Below, piece by piece: positions 51,572 to 61,869 of a stretch of 64,000 bases of DNA. Location: NCBI GenBank assembly GCA_036654095.1, contig JAVVSR010000001.1, forward strand, positions 1 through 64,000, in the 5' to 3' direction. The notes below the pieces were generated by a model that saw only the letters and a list, made by a program, of their open reading frames with translations, ran no database searches and was not told the origin of the DNA. Position 1 is the stretch's first letter. Each line of letters starts with the position of its first letter. The DNA is from JAVVSR01 sp036654095 (GTDB taxonomy: Bacteria > Bacillota > Clostridia > Christensenellales > CAG-917). The position numbers and the translations under genes were made by a program.

Positions 51572-51942
51572 TAATTTTAATTTAGATTATATTTAAACTT
51601 TATTAACCAATTAATGTTAAAAATATTTAAATAATTCAATGTGTATTTTAATTCTAAATTTGATTATTTGCTAACATTTTAATTTGGTATAAAATCTTGC
51701 AATATTTTATTATTATCATTTTAAGCCTTAACCATTAATATTTTGTTTGCTTTTTTTTGACAAAGTAGTATAATAATATAGTTATCTTAGTTATATGAAA
51801 CGACAATATTGTACAATGCCTTTTAGAGTAGTTTTGGATAAATGGTCGGCGCGATAGTTAAATTATGAATTGATTTTTTTGTGATGAAATAATATTTTAT
51901 AAAAAAATAAATTAACATAAATATTTTGTAGGAGAAAAAAGA
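51572..51942. other. AT-rich gap upstream of pta
   Basis: No gene supported. A TTGACA at 51757-51762 followed by several TATAAT-like stretches (51770-51787) may be part of the pta promoter, but the spacing is poor, so I do not fix one. AGGAG before the ATG serves pta. Confidence 0.4.
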
Positions 51943-52938
51943 ATGAGTATTTTTTTGGAAAACTTGTATAAAAGAGCTTCGGCTAAACAGCGTAAAATTG
52001 CGTTAGCTGAAAGTTTTGACCCACGTGTTGTTGAAGCGGCTTCGCTTTTGACACAGCGTAAAATTGCAAGTGTTGTTTTGATTGGAGATGAGGTCGAGGT
52101 GCGCGCAAAAAATCCTAATATTTGTTTAGACGGTATTGAATTTATTAATCCTAAATCTTACGCAAAAACCGATGAATATGCAAAACTTTTATTTGAACTT
52201 AGAAAATCTAAGGGTATGACAGAGGAACAAGCTCGCGAACTTACTTTAAATCAGCCATTGTTTTTTGGATGTTTAATGTTGAAATCGGGAGATGTTGATG
52301 GTTTGGTTGGTGGCGCCGTGTTTAGCAGTGGAGATGTTTTACGTAGCGCATTTCAAGTGATAAAGCCCGCGCAAGGTATAAAATCGGTTTCAAGTTGCTT
52401 TATTTTAGTGTTGCCCGAAGGAAGCAAAGTTTCAACTGAAAAGGCGATGGTATTTTCTGATTGCGCAGTTATTCCTGAACCGGATTCAGCGCAACTTGCT
52501 GACATAGTTTTGGCAGCCGCTGATAGCGCGCGCAGTATTATGGAAGTTGAACCAAAGGTCGCTATGCTTTCGTTTTCTACAAAAGGAAGCGCAAAACACG
52601 AGCGTATTGATAAAATTACCGAGGCATTAAGGCTAGTTAAAGAGAGTTGTCCAACATTGATTGTTGACGGTGAATTGCAAGTTGACGCCGCGTTAGTGAC
52701 GAGTGTAGCAAAGCAAAAAGCGCCAAACAGCGCGCTTGCTGGGCAGGCGAATGTATTGGTGTTTCCAAATTTAGAGTCGGGAAATATTGGCTATAAAATT
52801 GCGCAACGTTTTGGCGGTTGTATGGCTATTGGTCCAATTATGCAAGGTTTGGCAAAGCCTGTAAATGATTTGTCACGCGGGTGCGTAGCCGAGGATATTG
52901 TAGCCGCTGTTGCGATAACCGCATTGCAGGTTAAATAG
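51943..52938 (+). CDS. pta: Phosphate acetyltransferase
   Basis: 331 residues. It converts acetyl-CoA and phosphate to acetyl phosphate, the first half of acetate fermentation. Family features: 'KIALAESFDPRVVEAA' near the start (about 18-33), 'GDVDGLVGGAVFSSGDVLRSAFQVI' (about 117-141), 'MLSFSTKGSAKHE' and 'VDGELQVDAALV'. Short single-domain type common in Firmicutes. ackA starts eight bases later, making a pta-ackA operon. Confidence 0.96.
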   Translation: MSIFLENLYKRASAKQRKIALAESFDPRVVEAASLLTQRKIASVVLIGDEVEVRAKNPNICLDGIEFINPKSYAKTDEYAKLLFELRKSKGMTEEQARELTLNQPLFFGCLMLKSGDVDGLVGGAVFSSGDVLRSAFQVIKPAQGIKSVSSCFILVLPEGSKVSTEKAMVFSDCAVIPEPDSAQLADIVLAAADSARSIMEVEPKVAMLSFSTKGSAKHERIDKITEALRLVKESCPTLIVDGELQVDAALVTSVAKQKAPNSALAGQANVLVFPNLESGNIGYKIAQRFGGCMAIGPIMQGLAKPVNDLSRGCVAEDIVAAVAITALQVK

Positions 52939-52946
52939 GGGAAATT

Positions 52947-54143
52947 ATGAAAATATTGGTTATAAATGCGGGTAGTAGCTCGCTTAAATTTCAGCTCACA
53001 GATATGCGCGATGAAAGCGTAATAGCAAAAGGTCTTTGCGAAAGAATAACTATGCCAAACAGCCGTTTGACAATGCGCGCCGAAGGTAAAGAAAAAATTG
53101 AAATTTTTAGTCCTATGCCTACTCACAAAGAGGCTATGGAATTGGTTTTACAGGCCTTGCTTGACTCGGAAAATGGCGCAATCAAGTCTGTTTCTGAAAT
53201 CAGCGCGGTCGGTCATCGCGTGCTACATAGCGGCGAAGATTTTAAATGCTCGGTCGTTGTTGATGATGATGTCTTGGCAAAATGTAAAAAAAATATTGAA
53301 TTAGGCCCTTTGCATATGCCGGGTAATATCGCTTGCGTCGAAAGTTGCAAAGAAGTTATGAAAGGTGTTCCTATGGCGCTCGTATTTGACACAACATTCC
53401 ACGCGACAATGCCCCCAAAAGCTTTTTTGTATGGTGTGCCATATGAGGATTATTTGAACTTTAAGGTTAGAAAATACGGCTTTCACGGAACGTCGCATAA
53501 GTACATTACGGGCGAGGCAAAAAAATGGCTTGGCGAAAACAAAAAACTTATTATCTGTCATTTGGGCAACGGAAGTTCTCTGAGCGCGGTTAAGGACGGA
53601 AAGTGTGTTGATACAACTATGGGCTTTACACCTCTTGAGGGCGTTATGATGGGCACTCGAAGCGGTGATATCGATACCGCAGCGGTTGATTATTTGGGCG
53701 CAAAACTTAACAAAGATTTGCCTCAAATGGTTGAATATTTAAATAAAAAAAGCGGAATGTTGGGTATAAGCGGGTTGTCTAGCGACTGTCGTGATTTAAC
53801 AGACGCTGCTGAAAATGGTGATGAGCGCGCAAAACTTGCGCTTGAAATGACCGCCTATCGAATTAAAAAATACGTTGGCGCGTTTACCGCAGTATTGGGT
53901 GGGTGCGACGCGATAATATTTACGGGCGGAATTGGCGAGCATAGCCCCTTAATTAGAGGTTTAGTTATGGAAGATATGAAATATTTAGGGATAGATTTTG
54001 ATTTTAATTTAAATGAAAATCCGCCTAAAACCGATGTTGCCGTGTTATCGAAAGACGGGTCAAAGGTTAAAGTTGCAATCATACCCACCAACGAAGAAAT
54101 TGTAATTGCTCGTGAAACGCAGTTGCTGACATCAAATCTTTAA
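52947..54143 (+). CDS. ackA: Acetate kinase
   Basis: 398 residues. It makes acetate and ATP from acetyl phosphate and ADP. Motifs: 'NAGSSSLKFQL' (7-17, acetate/phosphate binding), 'DTTFHATMP', 'FHGTSHKY' with the catalytic histidine region, 'HLGNGSSL', 'GDIDTAA', and 'FTGGIGEH' (about 327-334). Length is normal. GGGGAA precedes the ATG. Confidence 0.97.
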   Translation: MKILVINAGSSSLKFQLTDMRDESVIAKGLCERITMPNSRLTMRAEGKEKIEIFSPMPTHKEAMELVLQALLDSENGAIKSVSEISAVGHRVLHSGEDFKCSVVVDDDVLAKCKKNIELGPLHMPGNIACVESCKEVMKGVPMALVFDTTFHATMPPKAFLYGVPYEDYLNFKVRKYGFHGTSHKYITGEAKKWLGENKKLIICHLGNGSSLSAVKDGKCVDTTMGFTPLEGVMMGTRSGDIDTAAVDYLGAKLNKDLPQMVEYLNKKSGMLGISGLSSDCRDLTDAAENGDERAKLALEMTAYRIKKYVGAFTAVLGGCDAIIFTGGIGEHSPLIRGLVMEDMKYLGIDFDFNLNENPPKTDVAVLSKDGSKVKVAIIPTNEEIVIARETQLLTSNL

Positions 54144-54510
54144 TTTAGCAATGTAACAGTGCCGATTATATTTATTTAAAATTATGAAAGGTGTTGCAAA
54201 AATATTTTTATTTATTGCAACCGAAAGCTTGCAAATTATATATATTAGTAATTTTAGAAAAGTCGCTAATGCTGTTATATTAGGCAACTAATTTTGTTCA
54301 AAATATTAGAGATATTTTTAAAGCTGACAGGCCATTGCGTTTTACAAAAGTATATTTTGTATCGTTAATTTGTCGCGAATTAGACCAATAAAAATTGTTT
54401 TATTAGCAATTATGTATCTATTCAAGTAAATATAGCCTACTAAGCGCTTGTTTATAAAAAAATAAATGACCAAACGTTGTGAAATTTTAGTAAATAGTGC
54501 GCCTATTTAA
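54144..54510. other. AT-rich gap between ackA and the DUF177 gene
   Basis: No coding region, RNA or repeat recognised. The only functional signal is the promoter at its right end (54511-54539). Confidence 0.4.
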
Positions 54511-54539
54511 TTGACAAAGATAGTATTATTATATATAAT
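54511..54539 (+). promoter_or_regulatory. Consensus promoter for the DUF177-rpmF unit
   Basis: TTGACA (54511-54516), 17-base spacer, TATAAT (54534-54539): an exact sigma-A match. The start codon follows 26 bases later, behind AGGAGG. Confidence 0.9.
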
Positions 54540-54564
54540 CGACTTGTTTTAGTAGGAGGACGTA

Positions 54565-55095
54565 ATGATTATTGATTTCAGTAATGCCATAGAAGGTGAG
54601 TTTTATACTATTGATGAAACTATCGTTCTTGACAACGCTCTTATCGGTACGCGGACAGGCCATTTTTTAACGTCAGCCACTATTAATGGTTGGTACACCT
54701 TGATGGAAGGGAGCTTGGCTATTAATGCTGACTTGCGCGTAAAGGCGGAGTTTGAGTGTGACCGTTGCTTAGCGCCAACCGTTGTTGATTTAAAAATTCC
54801 TATAAGCGAAACCTTTTTTAAGGATAAACTTGACGACGAAACCCTCACTTACGAGGAGGAGCGGATTGACTTGCAACCGATTATTGATGAGCGCATTGTT
54901 TTGGCAATACCATCTAGGGTGCTATGCAAAAAGTCGTGTAAAGGTTTGTGCCAAATTTGTGGTCATAACCTAAACGAAGGGGATTGTAATTGTAACATAA
55001 TCAGCCAGAAAGAGGATGACAATTCCCCCTTTTCGGTTTTAAAGAATATGAATATAAAGTCGGGAGGTGCAACCAATGGCAGTACCAAAATGTAA
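54565..55095 (+). CDS. DUF177 (YceD-like) protein
   Basis: 176 residues, encoded just before rpmF as in nearly all bacteria. The family (YceD) is linked to 23S rRNA accumulation or large-subunit assembly. 'FECDRCLAPTVVDLKIPISETFF' (about 63-85) is the core, and C-terminal cysteines ('CKKSCKGLCQICGHNLNEGDCNC', about 117-139) suggest zinc binding. It overlaps the rpmF start by 20 bases, indicating coupled translation. Confidence 0.92.
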   Translation: MIIDFSNAIEGEFYTIDETIVLDNALIGTRTGHFLTSATINGWYTLMEGSLAINADLRVKAEFECDRCLAPTVVDLKIPISETFFKDKLDDETLTYEEERIDLQPIIDERIVLAIPSRVLCKKSCKGLCQICGHNLNEGDCNCNIISQKEDDNSPFSVLKNMNIKSGGATNGSTKM

Positions 55096-55267
55096 AGTAT
55101 CGAAGGCAAGGCGTAACAGCCGTGCGGCAAATTGGAAACTTAGTGCTCCAAACCTAATAGAGTGCCCACAATGCCACGAGTTAAAGCAAAGCCACATCGT
55201 GTGCCCCAAATGCGGATACTATGACGGTGAGAAAGTTGTTGCTATCAAAGAGAAAAGCGACAAGTAA
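55076..55267 (+). CDS. rpmF: Ribosomal protein L32
   Basis: 63 residues. 'MAVPKCKVSKARRNSRAAN' is the family start, so the ATG at 55076 is used (AGGTG upstream). Zinc-ribbon cysteines CPQC and CPKC are intact, so this is the zinc-binding form of L32. Part of the 50S subunit. Overlaps the DUF177 gene. Confidence 0.97.
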   Translation: MAVPKCKVSKARRNSRAANWKLSAPNLIECPQCHELKQSHIVCPKCGYYDGEKVVAIKEKSDK

Positions 55268-55279
55268 TAGTGATTATTT

Positions 55280-55312
55280 GGTGAGTAGATATCCGTACTC
55301 ACCATTTTTTTT
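55280..55312 (+). terminator. Terminator after rpmF
   Basis: GGTGAGTA (55280-55287) pairs with TACTCACC (55296-55303), followed by eight T. It separates rpmF from plsX. Confidence 0.85.
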
Positions 55313-55362
55313 AAACGGAAGAAGTGATTGTTGTTTTGTGACGTTTATGAAAAGGTGTAAAT

Positions 55363-56379
55363 ATGACTAAAATTATTATTGATGCTTATGGCGGAGACAA
55401 TGCTCCTTTGGCGGTTGTTGAAGGCGCGCTTTCCGCGTTGGACAAACGCGAAGATTTGTCAATTATTTTAACGGGCAAAAAGGCTGAATTGGAAAAGTTA
55501 ATAACTCGCAATCACGAAAGGATTGAGGTTATTGATGCATCTGAAATTATTACAAACGATGAAGTTCCCACGGTTGCTATCCGAAAAAAAACCGATAGCA
55601 GTTTAGTTAAGGCATTTGAGGCTTTAATGTCACGTGACGATATTGGTGGTATTGTGTCGGCAGGTAGCACAGGCGCTTTGCTTACAGGCGCATTTTTAAA
55701 GGTTGGGCGCATTAAAGGTATTTCAAGGCCTGCGCTTGCGCCGCTTCTTCCAACTGTTGACGGTAGCGGAGTTGTGCTGTGTGACTGTGGCGCGAATGTT
55801 GATTGCAAGGCAATTCATTTGCTTCATTTTGCGTATATGGCAAATGCTTTTTATAAACTTTCAACTAATGCAAAAAAACCTCCGTCAATAGCTTTATTGT
55901 CAAACGGCACTGAGGACAAAAAAGGCAACGAGGTTAGTCGCGAGGCATTTGAACTGCTAAAAAATAGCGGGTTAAATTTTAAGGGAAATATTGAAGCTCG
56001 AGATATACTAACTGGCGAAACAGATGTGGTTATTGCTGATGGCTTTAATGGAAATATTGCCTTAAAAAGCATTGAGGGCGCGGCTGTTTCAATTTTCTCA
56101 CTTTTAAAGCAAAAGATTGCAAAAGGCAGTTTACGTGTGAAAATTGGCTCGTTATTGCTTAAACCTACACTTAGAAAACTAAAAAATGACCTTGATTACA
56201 GCAGTAATGGCGGCGCGGTTTTCCTAGGCGTTGAAAAGGTTGTTGTTAAGGTACACGGTAGCGCTAAATCGGCCTCTGTATGCGCTGGCATTATGCAGGC
56301 CGCCGAACTTTCAAAACTTGATATCGTGGAGCAAATTAAAAAAGAAATCGCTATGTTAAAGGATTTGGAAAATGAGTGA
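55363..56379 (+). CDS. plsX: Phosphate acyltransferase PlsX
   Basis: 338 residues. It makes acyl-phosphate from acyl-ACP for phospholipid synthesis. Start 'IIDAYGGDNAPLAVVEGAL' and 'GGIVSAGSTGALLTGAFLKVGRIKGISRPALAPLLPT' are clear signatures. 'VLCDCGANVDC' and 'DGFNGNIALKSIEG' are also present. It overlaps rnc by eight bases. In many Firmicutes acpP lies between them; here it does not. Confidence 0.96.
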   Translation: MTKIIIDAYGGDNAPLAVVEGALSALDKREDLSIILTGKKAELEKLITRNHERIEVIDASEIITNDEVPTVAIRKKTDSSLVKAFEALMSRDDIGGIVSAGSTGALLTGAFLKVGRIKGISRPALAPLLPTVDGSGVVLCDCGANVDCKAIHLLHFAYMANAFYKLSTNAKKPPSIALLSNGTEDKKGNEVSREAFELLKNSGLNFKGNIEARDILTGETDVVIADGFNGNIALKSIEGAAVSIFSLLKQKIAKGSLRVKIGSLLLKPTLRKLKNDLDYSSNGGAVFLGVEKVVVKVHGSAKSASVCAGIMQAAELSKLDIVEQIKKEIAMLKDLENE

Positions 56380-57064
56380 CGTTGTTGCCGAAGTACAAGC
56401 TATTTTGGGTTATACCTTTAAAAAAACCGAATTGCTTGTTCGCGCGCTGACGCATAATTCTGGCGTAGGAAAGGGGCTTAGGCAGTCGTATCAAAATTTG
56501 GAATTTTTAGGTGATAGCATTTTGAACTTTGTCATAGCTGAAGAACTGTTGCGTCGTCACCCCGAATTTAACGAGGGACAACTTACTCGTATGCGGTCGG
56601 CCGTTGTAAGTGAAAAACCGCTGGCTGAAACTATATACAAACTTGGCTTGTCTGACTTTCTAATTATGGGTGTTTCCGAAACAAAAATGCATATCAATCA
56701 AAATTCCTCTGTTATGGAGGATATGTTTGAGGCTATTGTCGGCGCAGTTTATCTTGACGGCGGTATGTCCTTTGCGAAAAAATTTATTTTAACTACACTT
56801 GAACCAATTTTGTTGCGAAGTGAAACTGATAAAAATGACTTCTATGATTACAAATCAATGCTAAATGAATACGCCTCGAAGTTTAACCTAACGGTTAAAT
56901 ATGTTGATGTTGTTGACGATACTTTGCCTGAACCAATAGTTAAATTTATTTTTGATTTGTCTATCGACGGGGATATTGTTTCAAGAGGTGTCGGAAACAG
57001 CAAAAAAGAAGCGCAACAAATGGCCGCTAAAATTGCTTTAAATAGCCTTAAAGAAAAAAAATAA
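56372..57064 (+). CDS. rnc: Ribonuclease III
   Basis: 230 residues. Double-strand RNA endonuclease for rRNA processing. The signature 'NLEFLGDSI' (42-50), the catalytic 'EDMFEAIVGAVYLDGG' region (about 113-128) and a C-terminal double-strand RNA-binding domain (about 155-228, 'GNSKKEAQQMAAKIAL') are present. The start ATG overlaps the plsX end (AATGAGTGA). Confidence 0.96.
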   Translation: MSDVVAEVQAILGYTFKKTELLVRALTHNSGVGKGLRQSYQNLEFLGDSILNFVIAEELLRRHPEFNEGQLTRMRSAVVSEKPLAETIYKLGLSDFLIMGVSETKMHINQNSSVMEDMFEAIVGAVYLDGGMSFAKKFILTTLEPILLRSETDKNDFYDYKSMLNEYASKFNLTVKYVDVVDDTLPEPIVKFIFDLSIDGDIVSRGVGNSKKEAQQMAAKIALNSLKEKK

Positions 57065-57212
57065 TGTTTTTGTTTTGTTAAATAAAAGAAAACAGCCTTA
57101 TCGTTTTATATCGTTTTTCATTGTTGGCTTTGTTTCGGCTAATTTATCTATATTTATTCCATATTAAAACTTAATTTAAATTATGTGTTGGCAATTATGT
57201 TTGGAAAATTGC

Positions 57213-57242
57213 TTTACCTCTAACTATCCTTTGTGGTATAAT
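57213..57242 (+). promoter_or_regulatory. Promoter for smc
   Basis: TTTACC (57213-57218), 18-base spacer, TATAAT (57237-57242); the TTG start of smc lies 35 bases downstream with GGGAG as ribosome site. Confidence 0.6.
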
Positions 57243-57276
57243 ATATAAGATAATACTATATATAGGGAGTTTAATT

Positions 57277-60200
57277 TTGAATTTCCAAAAACTAGAACTT
57301 CAAGGTTTTAAGTCGTTTGCAGATAAAACCGTAATATCATTTAAAGAAGGCATAACTGTTATTGTTGGGCCAAATGGCTGTGGCAAAAGCAATGTTGCTG
57401 ATGCGATACGTTGGGTTTTGGGCGAACAGCGTCCGTCAACTATGCGCGGACAAAGCATGACTGACGTTATTTTTAACGGCACTGAGGTTAGACGTTCTTT
57501 ATCGTACGCAGAGGTTTCGCTGTTTTTTGACAATCGTTCGCGCATATTCCCTATTGACTTCGACGATGTTGTTTTGACACGTAAAATTGACCGAAGCGGC
57601 GTTGGCGAATACTTTATTAATCGCGGGAAATGTAGGCTTAAAGATATTGTTTCGCTTATGCACGATACTGGCATTGGCCGCGAAGGCTATTCAATTATTG
57701 GGCAGGGCAGCGTTTCGCAAATTATCAACGCAAGGCCTGCTGACCGTCGCGCAATCTTTGAGGAAGCGGCAGGTATTGCAAGCTTTAAATCCAAAAAAAT
57801 TGAAACCGAACGCAAACTTGAACGCGCCAATGAGTCGCTTAGCCGCGTTAAAGATATTTTGCACGAAATTGAAATTCGTCTTGAACCATTGGCGAAGCAG
57901 GCTAAAAATGCCGCGCGCTATAATGAACTTTATACTGAACTTAAGGACAATGAAATTAACTATTTCCTATATCGCTATGAAAACAATAAAGAAGATGTTG
58001 ATGCAATTACAACTCGTCTTCAAAAAATTATTTTGGATACCGTCGCTGCCGAACAAGAGTACCAGTCTAATGAGGATAAGTACGAAGATTATAAATCTAA
58101 AATAAACAAAATCGATGAGGAAATTTCTGTTTTAAATAATGAACTGTTGCAACTTAAAGTTTCGGTTGAGCATACTGTTGGCGAAGGTAAAGTTTTGGCA
58201 ACTCGAGCTGGCGCAATTAGTGACGATATCAAGAGGCTTGAAGGCGAAAATAAAAACTTGACCGCTGAAATCGAGGGCAAGTCGGCCGAGCTTTGCGATA
58301 GGGTAAATGTAAAAGAACTTAAAAATTCGGAACTACAATCGGTTACGGCCGAAATGCTTAAAGAGCAGGCTGAACTTGACGCTATAAATACAAAATTGTA
58401 CAATGACGAAACGGAAATCGAGCATACCAACAGGCGCATTGTAATGACCGCCGAAGAATTGGGAAATATTAAAAGTAATCTTTCAAAATATGTTGCCGAG
58501 CGTGACCTCAATGTTAAAAGACTTGAGTCGCTTAAAAATGTTGTTCGCGATAAAAAACAACTTCTTGATAAAGAGTATACAAGTAAATCAATCCTCGAAA
58601 GCAACGTCGTTAAACTTAAAAACGACCGCATTAAGATGGATATCCATCACAATGAAAAAGCCGAGGAGCTTAAAGATAAACGCGAGTCGTTGCAAGTGTT
58701 TAATGAGGATAAGGGCAAATTAAACAGTCGTATTTCCGCGCTGGAAGAGCGATATCATTTAAATATTCAAATTAAAGAAAATTATGAATATTATAGTCGA
58801 GCTATAAAACTATTAATGAATGATTTTAAAGTAAATCCTGAACTTGCTAAGCGGTCGCAGGGGGTTATTGCCGAGCTTATTAAAACGCCAGAAGGAATGG
58901 AATCTGCTTTTGATACCGCTTTTGGCAACGGGCTTCAAAACATCATTACCAATGATGAGGAAGACGCGAAGTATATAATTGATTTTCTAAAACGCAAGGG
59001 ATACGGTCAAATTACATTTCAACCGATGTCGGTTATTAGGGGGCGTCGTCCTGACAGCAGTCAAATGTCGGTCACTCGGGAGCACGGTGTTTTAGGTTTT
59101 GCCGCCGACTTGTTGACCTATGATGAAAAGTTTGATAACGTTATTCGCGGCATGCTTGGAAATACCATTATTGTCACAAATATCGATACCGCTATTCGTA
59201 TTTCAAAAACATATCGATATACCTTTAAAATTGTTACTTTGGACGGGGATATTATTGCGCAGCACGGTGCAATTACTGGCGGAAGCAGAAAGCCTGATAC
59301 CGCAAACATTTTAGCAAAGGATAGGGAAATTGCTAAAATTAAAAACGATATGGAAAAATCTCGTGGAGATTTGGACAAGCTAAGCAGAATGTGCTGTGAG
59401 GCGGATAGTGACATTAAAACCCTTGAGCGTGAAATTAAAGATGACGAATTATCGCTTTCGTCGACCACGGCGCAACTTTTAGTAAACGAAGAAAAACTTA
59501 ACAAATCAACTGAAATTATTGAAGGATTGGAGTTAGATGTTAAGTTGCAAGCTGATGAAATTGATGAACTAACTTTTTCAATAAAAGACACTGAGGAAAA
59601 GTTGGCTTTAGCTGACAAACTTGAAGTCGATATAAAAGAACAGCGTACCCACGCTGATGAACTTAAAGTAAAATCGAAAACTGAAGTCGATACTACTCGT
59701 CAGGAACAATCGCGCTTAAATGGCGTAATAGCCACTTTACGTGTAAGTATCGCGCAATTAAAGACCGATATCGACCAATGTGATAGAGATATAACTAGGT
59801 TAAAAGATGAATGTCAAGGCATTACGAATAGTCTTTCAGATGTTCAAAGTTATCTTGAAATACAACGTGTCAATTTGCAAAAAATTGAGGATTCAAGCTC
59901 GCAACGTATTATTACCGAAGCTGACCGTGTCAAAATTACTCACATTGAAGAAACTTTGGGAAACTTTAAAACAGCAAAAAGTTCTATGCAAGAGGATGTT
60001 TCCGAAATCGATAGAAAACGTGACGGACTAAATAAATTTATTAATGAACTTAAAGAAAAACGTTTTAAGGAAGAAAATAATCTTGACAAAATGAACAGCG
60101 AAATTAAGTATCTTCACGACCATATTTGGGAAGAATACGAACTCACTTATCAAACTGCGATAGATTTTAGAAACACCGAATTTGAAATTGATAACGCACA

Positions 60201-60867
60201 ACAAAGCATTTCGCGATTGAAACGCGCAATCAATCAGTTGGGCGATGTCAATCCGCACGCCATTGAAGAATATAAAGAAGTTTCAGCCCGCTATGAAAGT
60301 GAAACTGCCCAATGTGAAGATTTGGAAAAAGGTAAACAGGATTTAATTGATATCATTACGGAATTGACAAGTGAAATGACATCGCGTTTTAATACTGCTT
60401 TTGAACAAATTAATATTAACTTTCAAACCGCTTTTAGAGATTTATTCGGCGGTGGACGCGGCAAACTTGAAATTATTGACAGCGACCCCGATAATCCGCT
60501 TGACGCTGGCGTTGAAATTTACGCGCAACCGCCCGGAAAAAAACTTGCTCTTATTACGTTGCTTTCAGGCGGCGAAAAAACGCTTACTTCTATTGCGATT
60601 TTGTTTGCAATTATCAAACTTCGCCCAATGCCGTTTTGCGTGCTTGACGAAATCGATACCGCTTTAGATGACGCAAATGCAGGGCTTTTGGCGCAATATC
60701 TTAAACGTTTTTCCGAACGTACGCAATTTATTGTTATTTCACATCGAAAACCTACAATGGAAATTTCGGATAATATTTTCGGCGTATCGATGGAGGAAAA
60801 CGGTATTTCAACTTTGCTGTCGGTAAATCTTTCTGAGGCTCTAAAATTTGTAAACGAGGAGAACTAA
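57277..60867 (+). CDS. smc: Chromosome segregation protein SMC
   Basis: 1196 residues, full length. ATPase that compacts and segregates the chromosome with ScpA/ScpB. Walker A GPNGCGKS (31-38), coiled coil (about 165-500), hinge (about 510-670, with 'FDTAFGNGLQNIITNDEEDAKYIIDFLK'), second coiled coil (about 680-1020), then the signature 'LLSGGEKTLTSIAILFAI' and Walker B 'FCVLDEIDTALDDANAG' near the end. It begins with TTG at 57277, seven bases after GGGAG. ftsY follows four bases after the stop. Confidence 0.97.
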   Translation: MNFQKLELQGFKSFADKTVISFKEGITVIVGPNGCGKSNVADAIRWVLGEQRPSTMRGQSMTDVIFNGTEVRRSLSYAEVSLFFDNRSRIFPIDFDDVVLTRKIDRSGVGEYFINRGKCRLKDIVSLMHDTGIGREGYSIIGQGSVSQIINARPADRRAIFEEAAGIASFKSKKIETERKLERANESLSRVKDILHEIEIRLEPLAKQAKNAARYNELYTELKDNEINYFLYRYENNKEDVDAITTRLQKIILDTVAAEQEYQSNEDKYEDYKSKINKIDEEISVLNNELLQLKVSVEHTVGEGKVLATRAGAISDDIKRLEGENKNLTAEIEGKSAELCDRVNVKELKNSELQSVTAEMLKEQAELDAINTKLYNDETEIEHTNRRIVMTAEELGNIKSNLSKYVAERDLNVKRLESLKNVVRDKKQLLDKEYTSKSILESNVVKLKNDRIKMDIHHNEKAEELKDKRESLQVFNEDKGKLNSRISALEERYHLNIQIKENYEYYSRAIKLLMNDFKVNPELAKRSQGVIAELIKTPEGMESAFDTAFGNGLQNIITNDEEDAKYIIDFLKRKGYGQITFQPMSVIRGRRPDSSQMSVTREHGVLGFAADLLTYDEKFDNVIRGMLGNTIIVTNIDTAIRISKTYRYTFKIVTLDGDIIAQHGAITGGSRKPDTANILAKDREIAKIKNDMEKSRGDLDKLSRMCCEADSDIKTLEREIKDDELSLSSTTAQLLVNEEKLNKSTEIIEGLELDVKLQADEIDELTFSIKDTEEKLALADKLEVDIKEQRTHADELKVKSKTEVDTTRQEQSRLNGVIATLRVSIAQLKTDIDQCDRDITRLKDECQGITNSLSDVQSYLEIQRVNLQKIEDSSSQRIITEADRVKITHIEETLGNFKTAKSSMQEDVSEIDRKRDGLNKFINELKEKRFKEENNLDKMNSEIKYLHDHIWEEYELTYQTAIDFRNTEFEIDNAQQSISRLKRAINQLGDVNPHAIEEYKEVSARYESETAQCEDLEKGKQDLIDIITELTSEMTSRFNTAFEQININFQTAFRDLFGGGRGKLEIIDSDPDNPLDAGVEIYAQPPGKKLALITLLSGGEKTLTSIAILFAIIKLRPMPFCVLDEIDTALDDANAGLLAQYLKRFSERTQFIVISHRKPTMEISDNIFGVSMEENGISTLLSVNLSEALKFVNEEN

Positions 60868-60871
60868 CGCA

Positions 60872-61765
60872 ATGGGGATTTTTAATAAACTTAAGGAAGG
60901 GCTTAAAAAAACCAAAGAGTCTATTTCAAAAAAAATATATTCTGTTTTTTCAGGACGCGCTCTCGATGATGACTTTTTTATCGAACTTGAGGAAGCGATG
61001 TTGTCTGCGGATATGGGTGTTACCGCGACTGAACAAATTATTGAGGATTTTAAAAACGAATTGTTTGAGCAAAAAGTTAAAGAAACTGAACCAGCTAAGG
61101 CAATTTTAAAACAAATTATGATTGATAGTATAAGCTATGATATTCCGTCATATGACTATCCGTTAGTTATCTTAATTGCGGGTGTAAATGGCGTAGGTAA
61201 AACTACCGCTATTGGTAAACTTGCCAATTTATTTAAAAATCAAGGGCATAGCGTTGTAGTTGCTGCCGCCGATACGTTTCGCGCAGCCGCATCTGAACAG
61301 CTTGAAGTTTGGGCAGATAGGGCTGGGGTGAAAATTGTTAAACATCAAGAGGGCAGTGACCCAGCTAGCGTGGTTTTTGACGCTATCTCATCAGCTAAGG
61401 CAAAAGGTAATGATGTAATTTTAGTTGATACCGCAGGTAGGCTTCATAATAAAAAAAATCTTATGGACGAGCTCAAAAAAATACATCGCGTCATTATGCG
61501 TGAACTTCCCAATGCCGACTATCGTAGCTATATTGTGCTTGATGCAACGACTGGGCAAAATGCATTGTCGCAAGCTGAAATATTTGGCGAGGCTATCGAT
61601 ATCGACGGTATTATTTTGACAAAACTTGATGGCACTGCTAAAGGCGGAGTTGTGATGGCTATTTCAGCAGAGATGGAAATCCCCGTTGTATTTGTTGGAG
61701 TAGGTGAAAAAATCGATGATTTATTAAGTTTTGACCCAGCCGAATTTGTTGATGCAATTATATAA
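60872..61765 (+). CDS. ftsY: SRP receptor FtsY
   Basis: 297 residues. Membrane-bound SRP receptor GTPase. NG domain with G1 GVNGVGKT (104-111), 'DTFRAAASEQLEVW', 'DTAGRLHNKKNLMDEL' and 'TKLDGTAKGG'. The acidic N-terminal A domain found in Gram-negatives is short here, as in other Firmicutes. It starts four bases after smc; the smc-ftsY order is standard. A terminator follows. Confidence 0.96.
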   Translation: MGIFNKLKEGLKKTKESISKKIYSVFSGRALDDDFFIELEEAMLSADMGVTATEQIIEDFKNELFEQKVKETEPAKAILKQIMIDSISYDIPSYDYPLVILIAGVNGVGKTTAIGKLANLFKNQGHSVVVAAADTFRAAASEQLEVWADRAGVKIVKHQEGSDPASVVFDAISSAKAKGNDVILVDTAGRLHNKKNLMDELKKIHRVIMRELPNADYRSYIVLDATTGQNALSQAEIFGEAIDIDGIILTKLDGTAKGGVVMAISAEMEIPVVFVGVGEKIDDLLSFDPAEFVDAII

Positions 61766-61869
61766 GAGGCTAGCGTTTTATATTGTATTATAAACAACTA
61801 CGTATTTATATAGTTAGATATTTAAATAAAAACCAAATTACGAATTTATTTTATTTGATATTCATTTTT

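Noticed and set aside
57300..60258. Frames within smc on both strands
   Set aside because: All are shadows of the long SMC reading frame and lack their own ribosome sites.
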